The notes beneath the pieces were generated by a model. The model had not been told where the DNA came from and did no database searches. It worked only from the letters and a program-made list of their open reading frames with translations. Below, piece after piece: positions 1 through 10,200 of a DNA stretch of 41,868 nucleotides. Made by a program: the position numbers and the translations under genes. The stretch lies in assembly GCA_016790225.1 (NCBI GenBank), contig JAEUOZ010000056.1:1-41868 (forward strand), given 5' to 3'. The stretch's first letter is position 1; every line of letters starts with the position of its first letter. This stretch comes from Rubrivivax sp. GTDB lineage: Bacteria > Pseudomonadota > Gammaproteobacteria > Burkholderiales > Burkholderiaceae.

Positions 1-644
1 CTGGCCGCCCGAGCTGCTGCCCTGGCCGCCGGGCAGCTGCACGCTGTGCGTGGCGTCAAAGACCACCGGCGCGCCGGTTTCGCGCAGGATGGCCAGGCTG
101 CGCATGTCGGAGACGAGGTTGTTGTAGCCGAAGCTCGCGCCGCGCTCGCAGGCCATGAAGCTGTCTTCGGGCAGGCCCGTTTCACGGGCCGCATCGCGCG
201 CCTTCTGGATGACATGCTTCATGTCGTGCGGCGCCAGGAACTGGCCCTTCTTGATGTTCACCGGCTTGCCGCTTTGCGCCACGGCGCGGATGAAATCGGT
301 CTGGCGGCACAGGAAGGCCGGCGTCTGCAGCACATCGACCACCGCAGCCACGTCGGCGATCTGCGCTTCGTCGTGCACGTCGGTCAGCAGCGGCAGCTTG
401 AGCTCGCGCTTCACCTTGGCCAGGATTTCAAGCCCGCGCTCCAGGCCCGGCCCGCGGAAGGAGCTGCCGCTGGAGCGGTTGGCCTTGTCGAAGCTGCTCT
501 TGAAGATGAAGGGAATACCCAGCGCCGAGGTGATCTCCTTCAGGCGACCGGCCACGTCCATCTGCAGCTGCTCGCTCTCCACCACGCAGGGGCCGGAGAT
601 CAGGAAGAACGGTCGATCCAGGCCGACCTCGAAGCCGCAGAGTT

Positions 645-648
<4 letters not shown>
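1..648 (-). CDS. kdsA: 3-deoxy-8-phosphooctulonate synthase (KDO-8-P synthase), 3' end outside window
   Basis: Condenses phosphoenolpyruvate with arabinose-5-phosphate to give KDO-8-phosphate, the first committed step toward the KDO of lipopolysaccharide; cytoplasmic. The 216 visible codons begin MKLCGF and carry the family stretches [41 protein letters not shown] and [14 protein letters not shown]. The enzyme is usually about 280 residues, so roughly 65 C-terminal residues lie beyond base 1. The start at 648 matches the known N-terminus. It has no good Shine-Dalgarno sequence and shares an ATGA overlap with a 25-codon ORF that itself overlaps the pyrG stop. pyrG and kdsA are therefore probably one transcript. 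Identity is certain; only the translation-initiation detail is inferred. Confidence 0.96.
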
Positions 649-2688
<2,040 letters not shown>

Positions 2689-3684
2689 ATGAACCGCAGC
2701 TTCACGCGCCGCCAACTGCTGGGCCGGCTCGCCGCCGGCAGCGCCGGCAGTCTGCTGGCCTGGCCCCTGGCCGGCTTCGCGCAGCCGGCCTTTCCCAGCA
2801 AGACCCTGCGCATCGTCGTGGCCTTTCCGCCAGGCGGGCTGACGGATGCGTATGCGCGCATGTATGCCGAGCAGTTGAACGCGGCCTTCAACACCACGGC
2901 GCTGGTCGAGAACAAGCCCGGCGCGGGCGCGATCCTGGGCATCGATGCGGTGGCCAAGGCCGCACCCGATGGCCACACGCTGCTGATGACCACCTCCGGC
3001 ACGGTGTGGCAGAACCGCGTGCTCTACAGCCGCCTGCCCTACAACCTGGACAAGGACCTCACGCCGATCGCCGTCTTCCCTTCCGGCCCGCTGGTGGTGG
3101 GGGTGACCGAGAAGGTGCCCGCGCGCAACATGCGCGAGTTCATCGCCTGGGCGCGGCAGAACCCCTGCTCGATGGGCACCTACGCGCCGGGCTCGATTCC
3201 GCACATGGTGGCCGATCAGCTGAACCGCAACGAGGGCACGAAGATGCAGGCGGTGCACTACCGCGGAGAGAGCCCGATGTGGATCGATCTGGCGTCAGGC
3301 CAGATCCAGATCGCCGTGGGCAGCTACCAGTCCTTCGCCACGGTGCAGACGCGCGGTGTGCGGCCGATCGGCGTGACCGGCAGCTACCGCAGCCCGCGCC
3401 TGCCCGATGTCCCGACCGTGATGGAGCAGGGCATTGCCGGCCGCCTGTTCGAGATGGAAGGCGGCCTGCCGCTGATGGCCCCGGCCGGCACGCCCGAGGC
3501 GGTGCTGCAGGCGCTCTCCCGCGTGGTGGTGCAGGGCGCGGAAAGCGAGCGGGCCGCCAAGCTGCGCGATCAGTTTGCGATACCCAACAAGCCAAAGAAC
3601 CTGGCCGCCACCCGCGCCGACTGGGACCGTGATGTACCGGTGTGGATCAAGCTCGCGGTCGATCTGGGAGTGAAGCTGGATTGA
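2689..3684 (+). CDS. Bug-family tripartite tricarboxylate transporter substrate-binding protein
   Basis: A 331-residue periplasmic binding protein of the Bug/TctC family, very expanded in Burkholderiales, that captures small carboxylates or related compounds for tripartite tricarboxylate transporters. The N-terminus has a twin-arginine-like signal (FTRRQLLG, then a hydrophobic stretch ending near GFAQPA). The family opening follows: LRIVVAFPPGGLTDAYAR, then VENKPGAGAILG, and DGHTLLMTTSGT. An AAGGAGA ribosome binding site supports the ATG at 2689. No TctA/TctB membrane partners lie nearby, as is common for these orphan proteins, so the ligand cannot be predicted. It is convergent with the next gene, 26 bases away. 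Confidence 0.92.
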   Translation: MNRSFTRRQLLGRLAAGSAGSLLAWPLAGFAQPAFPSKTLRIVVAFPPGGLTDAYARMYAEQLNAAFNTTALVENKPGAGAILGIDAVAKAAPDGHTLLMTTSGTVWQNRVLYSRLPYNLDKDLTPIAVFPSGPLVVGVTEKVPARNMREFIAWARQNPCSMGTYAPGSIPHMVADQLNRNEGTKMQAVHYRGESPMWIDLASGQIQIAVGSYQSFATVQTRGVRPIGVTGSYRSPRLPDVPTVMEQGIAGRLFEMEGGLPLMAPAGTPEAVLQALSRVVVQGAESERAAKLRDQFAIPNKPKNLAATRADWDRDVPVWIKLAVDLGVKLD

Positions 3685-3710
3685 GGGGAAGTGTCGGCAG
3701 ACCCGTCCGC

Positions 3711-4850
3711 TCAGACCATCGCCGGGCCGTCTGACGGCGCGGCCGGGGGCTGGTCGGCGCCAGCCGCCGCCGCTGCCGTGGCCTGGAAGCGCCAGACGCC
3801 GTCCTCCGCCCGCCAGGCCTTGACCTCGCCGCGGCGCATCAGGTGGTTGAGGTGGGCCACGGTCTCGCCGGTGGCCAGGCCCAGCAGTTCGCTGCGCGCA
3901 TCGATGCTGCGCGCGAACAGCGCGCCGAAACAATCGATCACCCGCCTCGGCTCGCCCAGGCGCTGCAGCAGCCGCGCCAGGCCCTTGGCATGACCCTGGG
4001 CCAGGCGGTCCAGCCGCGCATGCAGGCCGCGGAAGGGCTCGCCATGGGCGGGCAGCACCAGCAGGCTGTCCGGCAGTTCGGCGCGCAGGCGTTGCAGCGA
4101 AGCCAGCCACTCGCCCAGCGGATCGGCATCCGGTTCTGTCGGGTGAACGGAAACGTTGGATGAGATGCGCGGCAGCACCTGATCGCCCGAGATCATCACG
4201 CCCAGCTCATCGCACACCAGGCAGGCGTGTTCGGGCGAGTGCCCGCGGCCCACGATCACGCGCCAGCCGTGTGAGCCGATCGTGAGGCGGTCGCCGTCGA
4301 CGATGCGTCGCAGGCTGTCGGGCAGCGCGTGGATGTACTTGCCGAAGCCGCCGAAGCGTGCGCGGTAAGCGTCCAGCGCCTCTTCCGTCCAGCCGCAGCC
4401 GCGGTAGAAGCGGATGGCGTCCTCGGGCGCCTCGCGCCCCGTATCCGCCGTCAGCACGCGGCACAGCAGGAACTCTTCACGCGTCATCCACAGCCGGGCG
4501 CTGAACTTGCGCGTCAGCCATCCGGCCATGCCCATGTGATCGGGGTGCATGTGCGTGGCGATCACGCGCGTCACCGGCCGAGATTGCAGCGCGCCGTCTT
4601 CGGCCAGCAGGGCGCGCCAGGCGGTCAGCACCTCCGGGGTCTGCGTGCCGGTATCCACGATGGCCCAGCCGTCGCCATCGTCGATCGCCCACAGGTTGAT
4701 GTGGTTCAGCGAGAAGGGCAGTGGCATGCGCAGCCACACCAGCCCCGGCAGGATCTCGCGCGCGCCGCCGGGCGGCGGCGGCTCGCCGCAGGGGTAGCTC
4801 AGGGCAGGCGGTTCGGCGGGGCTGTCGGTATCGGTGGCCACGGGGTACAT
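3711..4850 (-). CDS. metallo-beta-lactamase-fold hydrolase
   Basis: A 379-residue protein of the metallo-beta-lactamase superfamily, glyoxalase II/LACTB2-like group. The zinc motif THMHPDHMG is at residues 99-107 (His100, His102, Asp104, His105). Further metal-ligand regions are GRGHSPEHACLV and PAHGEPFRG. The last 60 or so residues (LNHLMRRGEVKAWRAEDGVWRFQ) look like the small winged-helix C-terminal domain of LACTB2-type hydrolases. No signal peptide, so cytoplasmic. The substrate is unknown; thioester or acyl-CoA-type esters are typical for this group in Burkholderiales, but the sequence does not decide it. It stands alone, convergent with the Bug gene and divergent from dusA. Confidence 0.9.
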   Translation of the reverse strand: MYPVATDTDSPAEPPALSYPCGEPPPPGGAREILPGLVWLRMPLPFSLNHINLWAIDDGDGWAIVDTGTQTPEVLTAWRALLAEDGALQSRPVTRVIATHMHPDHMGMAGWLTRKFSARLWMTREEFLLCRVLTADTGREAPEDAIRFYRGCGWTEEALDAYRARFGGFGKYIHALPDSLRRIVDGDRLTIGSHGWRVIVGRGHSPEHACLVCDELGVMISGDQVLPRISSNVSVHPTEPDADPLGEWLASLQRLRAELPDSLLVLPAHGEPFRGLHARLDRLAQGHAKGLARLLQRLGEPRRVIDCFGALFARSIDARSELLGLATGETVAHLNHLMRRGEVKAWRAEDGVWRFQATAAAAAGADQPPAAPSDGPAMV

Positions 4851-5005
4851 CTTCCGGTAAGGCCGCGGCAGCGGCCCGGGTGCCTCGCACTCTACGGCCG
4901 AATGCGGCCGCGCCTTGTCGGTTGCGGGACATGGCCTGCCGGGCGGGCCGCGACCAGCTGCGTGAGGCCCGGTCCCGCGGCTGAACCGGTAGAGTGCGGC
5001 CCCGC

Positions 5006-6010
5006 ATGCCCGATACCCTCGCCGTCGCTTCTCGACCCTGGCGCCTGTCCGTCGCCCCGATGATGGACTGGACCGATCGCCACTGCCGCTTCTTCCATCG
5101 CCTGATCACGCGCCAGACGCGGCTGTATACGGAGATGGTGACCACCGGCGCGCTGCTGCATGGCGACCTGCCCCGACACCTGGATTTCGATGCGGCGGAG
5201 CATCCGGTGGCCTTGCAGCTGGGCGGCAGCGAGCCCGAGGATCTGGCCGCCTGCGCGCGGCTGGCCCAGCGCTGGGGCTATGACGAGCTCAACCTGAACT
5301 GCGGCTGCCCGAGCGAGCGTGTGCAGCGTGGCGCTTTCGGGGCCTGCCTGATGGCCGAGGCCGGCCTGGTGGCGGACGGCGTGGCCGCCATGCGCGAGGC
5401 CTGCACCTTGCCGGTGACGGTGAAGCACCGCATCGGCATCGACCGTGTCGAGAGCTACGCCTTCGTGCGCGATTTTGTGGGCACGGTCTGGCAGCGCGGC
5501 GGCTGCGAGGTCTTCATCGTTCACGCCCGCAACGCGTGGCTGCAGGGCCTCAGCCCCAAGCAGAACCGCGAGATCCCGCCGCTGCGCCCTGAACTCGTGC
5601 ACCGGCTGAAGCGGGACTTTCCTCAGCTGACGATCATCATCAACGGCGGCCTGGCCGACGATGCGGCCATCGAAGCGCAGTTGCAGGCGGTGGACGGCGT
5701 GATGATCGGCCGCCACGCCTACCACGAGCCCTGGTCGATGGCTGCTTGGGATCAGCGCTTCTTCGGCGCGCATGAGCCGCCGGCGGCCTCGCGCCAGGCG
5801 GTCGAGGAGGCGATGGTGGCCTACATGGAGCGCGAGGCAGCCGCCCGCGGCACCCCTTGGGCGCACATCGCGCGCCACATGCTCGGCTTGTACAACGGCC
5901 AGCCGGGGGCGCGGCGCTGGCGTCAGGTGTGGAGTGACCACCGGCTGAAGGCCCTGCCGCCGCGGGAGGTGTGGCAGCAGGCCACGGGGCGCTTGCAGGT
6001 GGCGGCCTGA
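5006..6010 (+). CDS. dusA: tRNA-dihydrouridine(20/20a) synthase DusA
   Basis: FMN- and NADPH-dependent reduction of uridines 20 and 20a in the D-loop of tRNAs. The 334-residue product has the DusA signature RLSVAPMMDWTDRHCRFFHR at the FMN-binding barrel start, YTEMVTTGALLHGD next, and the catalytic cysteine motif NLNCGCPSERV (Cys101). The MMDWTDRHCR form distinguishes DusA from DusB and DusC. I chose the ATG at 5006; an in-frame GTG at 4994 would add four residues. Neither start has a strong ribosome binding site. The gene is convergent with the Sco-type gene, 17 bases away. Confidence 0.95.
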   Translation: MPDTLAVASRPWRLSVAPMMDWTDRHCRFFHRLITRQTRLYTEMVTTGALLHGDLPRHLDFDAAEHPVALQLGGSEPEDLAACARLAQRWGYDELNLNCGCPSERVQRGAFGACLMAEAGLVADGVAAMREACTLPVTVKHRIGIDRVESYAFVRDFVGTVWQRGGCEVFIVHARNAWLQGLSPKQNREIPPLRPELVHRLKRDFPQLTIIINGGLADDAAIEAQLQAVDGVMIGRHAYHEPWSMAAWDQRFFGAHEPPAASRQAVEEAMVAYMEREAAARGTPWAHIARHMLGLYNGQPGARRWRQVWSDHRLKALPPREVWQQATGRLQVAA

Positions 6011-6027
6011 GCGCTGCCTCGGGGGCA

Positions 6028-6645
6028 TCAGCCCAGGCGCGCCAGCTCGCCCAGGGCCTTGACGATGGACGTCGCACTGGCCAGCTCCGCCATGCGGTAG
6101 GCCAGGCGTCCTTGGCGGTCGAAGAGATAGACCTGCGGCGTGTGCCCATCGGCGCCCTTGCCGGGCGTGGGGCGGCTGGCCAGGAAGTCCGGCAGGCGCT
6201 CGGCCAGCGCCAGGGGTGGCACGGCAGCCAGCCACTGCTCCCCGGCATGGAAGCGCTGCCGCCAGGCCGCAAGGGCCCTGGCATCGTCACCAAGGGGATC
6301 GATGCTGACCGACAGCAGCTGCACGGCCGGCAGCCGGGCCTCGGCCAGCCGCTGCTGCAGGCCGGCAAAGACGGCACCCTGGATCGGGCAGGTGCTGCTG
6401 CATCCGGTGAACATCAGCTGCAAGGCCGTCAGCCGACCGCGCAAGAGATGTTCCAGACGCGTGGGGCGACCATCATGCAGCGTCAGCGGCAGGCCTGGCG
6501 CGGTGGGGCGAGGGTCCACCGGGCCCAGCAGCCCGTGGCCCGTGGTCTGCGCGCCCAGCAGCATCGGCCAGCCGCAGACGGCGGCGCCGCCGCTCAGCCC
6601 GCGCAGCAGATGACGTCGGGTGAAGCTGTGCATCGGGGTCGTCAT
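6028..6645 (-). CDS. SCO1/SenC-family copper protein
   Basis: A 205-residue thioredoxin-fold protein of the Sco family, which binds copper through two cysteines and one histidine and passes it to copper enzymes, classically CuA of cytochrome oxidase. The copper motif is GCSSTCP (Cys82, Cys86). The distal His is probably His168 in ADGHTPQVYLFD. An N-terminal twin-arginine-like signal (FTRRHLLRG plus a hydrophobic run) predicts export. The ATG overlaps the stop of the cytochrome c gene (ATGA), so the two are translationally coupled. Upstream on the same strand is the giant radical copper oxidase/peroxidase gene, which suggests that this Sco protein loads copper there. That link is inferred from position only. 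Confidence 0.9.
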   Translation of the reverse strand: MTTPMHSFTRRHLLRGLSGGAAVCGWPMLLGAQTTGHGLLGPVDPRPTAPGLPLTLHDGRPTRLEHLLRGRLTALQLMFTGCSSTCPIQGAVFAGLQQRLAEARLPAVQLLSVSIDPLGDDARALAAWRQRFHAGEQWLAAVPPLALAERLPDFLASRPTPGKGADGHTPQVYLFDRQGRLAYRMAELASATSIVKALGELARLG

Positions 6646-7073
6646 CGCTGCAACAGGTAAGACCACAGCGCGCGGCAGTCCTGCGCGGGGATTTCGTAGC
6701 GTGGCATCTCGCGAGGCAGCAGCACCCAGGCCGGGTCGACGCCGTCGCGCAGCAGCCGGCAGAAGCTTGCCTCGTCATAGTGCGAGGGCGGCCCGCCGCG
6801 GCGGGCCTGCGGCTGCAGCAGCGATCGCGCAGACAGGGCCGGGGCTATCGCGCTGCTGCCTTCATGGCAATTGATGCAGCGCGCCGCATGCGCCGGCAGC
6901 GCCTCGTCGTGTCCGCGCAGCTGGGCTGGCAGCGCGCGTTGGCCGTCGTACAGCGCGCGGCCGAGGGCGGCGTCTTCTGCGCTCATCGCAAACGCCAGGG
7001 CTCCCCCGCAAAGCGCCATGATCACGCCGCCCAGCAACAGCCGGTTGGGGGCAGAACGCAGCGTGAGGCTCAT
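6642..7073 (-). CDS. mono-haem c-type cytochrome
   Basis: A 143-residue exported class I-like cytochrome c. A signal peptide or anchor covers about residues 9-30, the haem-binding motif CINCH is at 66-70, and Met123 (PREMPRY) is the likely sixth ligand. I chose the start at 7073, which puts the hydrophobic segment at the N-terminus and is preceded by a GGAAG. The frame stays open to a GTG at 7220 that overlaps the stop of the upstream giant gene (GTGA). That longer form would place 49 Arg-rich residues before the signal and is less likely. The gene sits between the copper oxidase/peroxidase fusion and the Sco gene and is the obvious candidate electron donor for the fused di-haem domain (inference). 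Confidence 0.9.
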   Translation of the reverse strand: MSLTLRSAPNRLLLGGVIMALCGGALAFAMSAEDAALGRALYDGQRALPAQLRGHDEALPAHAARCINCHEGSSAIAPALSARSLLQPQARRGGPPSHYDEASFCRLLRDGVDPAWVLLPREMPRYEIPAQDCRALWSYLLQR

Positions 7074-7216
7074 CCGGCCCGCTTCCGTGCCGCGCATGCC
7101 GGGGTTCGCACCGCGGCGCAGAGCCTGGGCGCGGCGACCCACACTGAAGGTCCTTGCGCGCAGGCCTTCGCCCGGTGACGTGCTGCGGTCTCGAAGCATT
7201 GGCAGCCCGCTTGCGT

Positions 7217-10200
7217 TCACGGCAAGTACAAGGAGCCAGCCGGAATGGCACGGTACTCACTCGTGCCTGGCGGCAACCACAGCAGGCGCGCCATGGCGCC
7301 GCCGCCTTGCTCGAAGTACTCCATCGTCACCGTCACCCGCTGCCCGGCGGTCAGTGACACGGCCGTGCTGATGTTGGTGGTTGGCGCATGCACCGTCCAG
7401 TTGTTCACCAGTTGCTGCCCGTTGACCCACAAGCGCACCCCGTCGTCGCTGACGGTGGCGAAGCGGTAGCTTCCTGTGGTGGGCACCAGCAGCGTGCCGG
7501 TCCAGCGCACCGAGAAGTTGTCGGCTGTCACGCCCGGGCCTGGCGCGCCGTTGCCCCAATCGAAGTCCACCGCTTCGCTGCGGGTGAGTACCGCTGCGCC
7601 CGACAGCGTCGTGTTGCCGAAATACTGAGCGCGCAAGCCGGCACCGGCCGTGCTGGTGGCGGGGTAGAGCTGTGCCGCGGGGATCGGCAGGGCTGCGCTG
7701 GCACCGGGTGGGATCCAGTTCAGCCGGGCCACCGCGCCGACGCCGCGTTCGTAGTACTCCATGACGATGCTGACCCGCTGGCCTGCCGCCAGCGTCAGCG
7801 CGGCGCTGGTGTCGGCGGCGGGCGCGTGGTCGGTCCAGTTGTTGATCAGCAGCGCGCCGTTGACGTAGAGCCGCACGCCGTCGTCGCTGATGGTCTGGAA
7901 GCGGTAGCTGCCTGCCACCGTGGCCTGGACCTCGCCGTCCCAGCGCACGCTGAAGTTGTCGGCGGGCACACCGGTGGCCGGTGCACCGGTGCCCCAATCG
8001 AAGTTGATGGCCTCGGTGCGGGTCAGTACGGCATTGCCCGACAGCGACAGATTGGCAAAGTAGCGCCCGCGCAGGCCTGTGCCGCTGCCCGTGACCCCTC
8101 CCGCGGGCACCGCGGGCTCCTCGCGCCCGATCTGGCGCACGAAGGCAAGGACGTTGCCCAGTTCGGTGGCGCTCAAGGTCAAGCCGCTGTGCGCGCCGAT
8201 GGCGGCTTCCAGCGTGGCGGCCGAGCCGTCGTGCAGGTAGGGCGCCGTGGCCCAGGCATCGCGCAGCGTGGGCGTATCGATGCCTGTCAGGGCCGCCCCC
8301 AGGCGGCTGCCGCTGCCGGGCTTGAGCGTACCGATGTTGCGCAGGACGTTGCTGGCGCTGTCGCTGTAGTCGGTGCCGCCGTGGCAGCTCGCGCAGCTGT
8401 TGGCAAACACCGTGCGGCCAGCCGTGGCGGCGGCCGTGAGGGTGCCGTCGGCCTGACGCCAGGGCGTGGCGGCAAAGGCATTGAGCGAGCCCACGTAGGC
8501 GGCCAGAGCATCCAGATCGGCGCTGATGCCGCTCTTGCGGTCACCCAGCGGCTGGCTGCGTGTGCCGGTGTTGAACTGGGCATCGCTCATCAGTCCCGTC
8601 CCCTGTGCCAGTCTGCGGATCTGGCCTTCGAAGTCCTGCACCTCGTCGAAGTTGGCACTCCAGTGCAGGCGGCCCTGGGCGCCAGCGCGCCCTTGCAGGC
8701 TGATCGTGTTGCGCAGGCCTTCGCCGAAGCCGGTGAAGTCCCACACGCGGCCATCGTGGCCGCCGTCGTTGTGGCAGGCGGCGCAGCTGATGTAGGCATC
8801 GCGGCTCAGGCGCGGATCGCGGGCATCGTAGAAGAACTGCTTGCCGCGCAAGACCGCGGCGCTCAGGCGCTCGGTAGCGACCGAGGCCATGCTGGTCTGC
8901 AGTGGCAGGCTGCTCTCGCCGAAGCGCAGCAGGCGCGTCAGGTCATGTACGCCCACGGTGCGGTCCATGAAGTTCTGCACGTACAGGGTCAGCCCGTCGG
9001 CGGAGACCGCCAGGCCTTGCGGGGCACGGCCCACGTCCACGCGGAAGAGCTCGCGCTTGCCGATGGCGTCCACCACGGCCACATGCCGGCTGGCCTCCAG
9101 CGCCACGAACAGGTAGTTGCCGCCCGGGTGGAAGACCGCCGAGCTGGCGATGCCGGAGTTGTCGTGGTCGATGCGAGCGGCCAGGTCCTCGGCCTGTGTC
9201 GCAAGGTCGATGCGCGAGGAGATGGCCCGCAGCGTGTTCTGGAAGTCCAGGTCCAGCCCGTCGCGCAGCTTGCCGCGCTGGATGTTGTCCTGCTTGCTGG
9301 GCACCCAGGCGCTGCGCCCGTCAGGCGCGATGACCGGCGCGCCCAGGTAGTTGGGGATGCCGCGGCCTTGCACGGTGTTGTCGGCCTTCTCGCTGTGCTG
9401 CAGCACGATGGTGCGCTGCAGGGCCAGCGTGGCGGCGTCCAGTACCAGCAGCTCGGCGCCGCGCGTGGCACTGGGCTGCACGGTGGCCGTGCCTTCGCCC
9501 GGCAGCGGCGGCGTCACGAAGCGCGACACCAGCAGCTGCGATCCTGCGGCGTTGAGTGCGAGGTGCCGCGGGTTCGGACCCACGCTCACCGCCGTGCCCG
9601 GCGTTCCGTTGGCTGCCACGCGCACGACAGCGCCCGAGGCCTCCAGCGTCACATGGGCCGTGCCATCCGTGCCGATGACGATGCCGTAGGGCTGCGAGGC
9701 GCGCGGCAGGCTGACGGTCTGTGCGAGCGCCAGTGTGGCGGCATTGAGGATGCTCAGCGTGGCACTGCCCTTGTTGGCCACCCAGACGCGCCCGTCCGGC
9801 GCGAGGGCCAGCGTGCGCGGCGCACTGCCCACGGCAATCTCGGCCACGCGCTGGCGAGTCGCACTGTCGAAGACGCTGACCGAATCGTTGTCGGGGTTGA
9901 CGGCCCAGATGCGTGCAGAGGTGCCATTGCGAGGCTCCACGAGCACGGGCGTCGACGAGCGGCCGCCCAGGCCCTTGGTGCCTTCCACCGCCTGCCAGAA
10001 ACTGCGGGTGCTGACGCGGCCATCCGCCGTGCGCGCGGCCACGGTCACCAGGTACAGACCCGGCGCCGCGTAGACATGGCTCACGGTGTTGCTGGTGGAC
10101 CAGCCGCTGGTGCTGCCGTCACCGAAGGTCCACTGGTAGCTGTAGCTGCCGGCCAGGCTGGTCTCGGCGCTGTAGCTGGCCGTGCCACCGCTGGCGATGG

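Noticed and set aside
7074..7220. Longer cytochrome c start at GTG 7220 overlapping the giant gene's stop (GTGA)
   Set aside because: It would put 49 Arg-rich residues before the signal segment. The overlap is attractive for coupling, so I mention it in the entry but prefer 7073.
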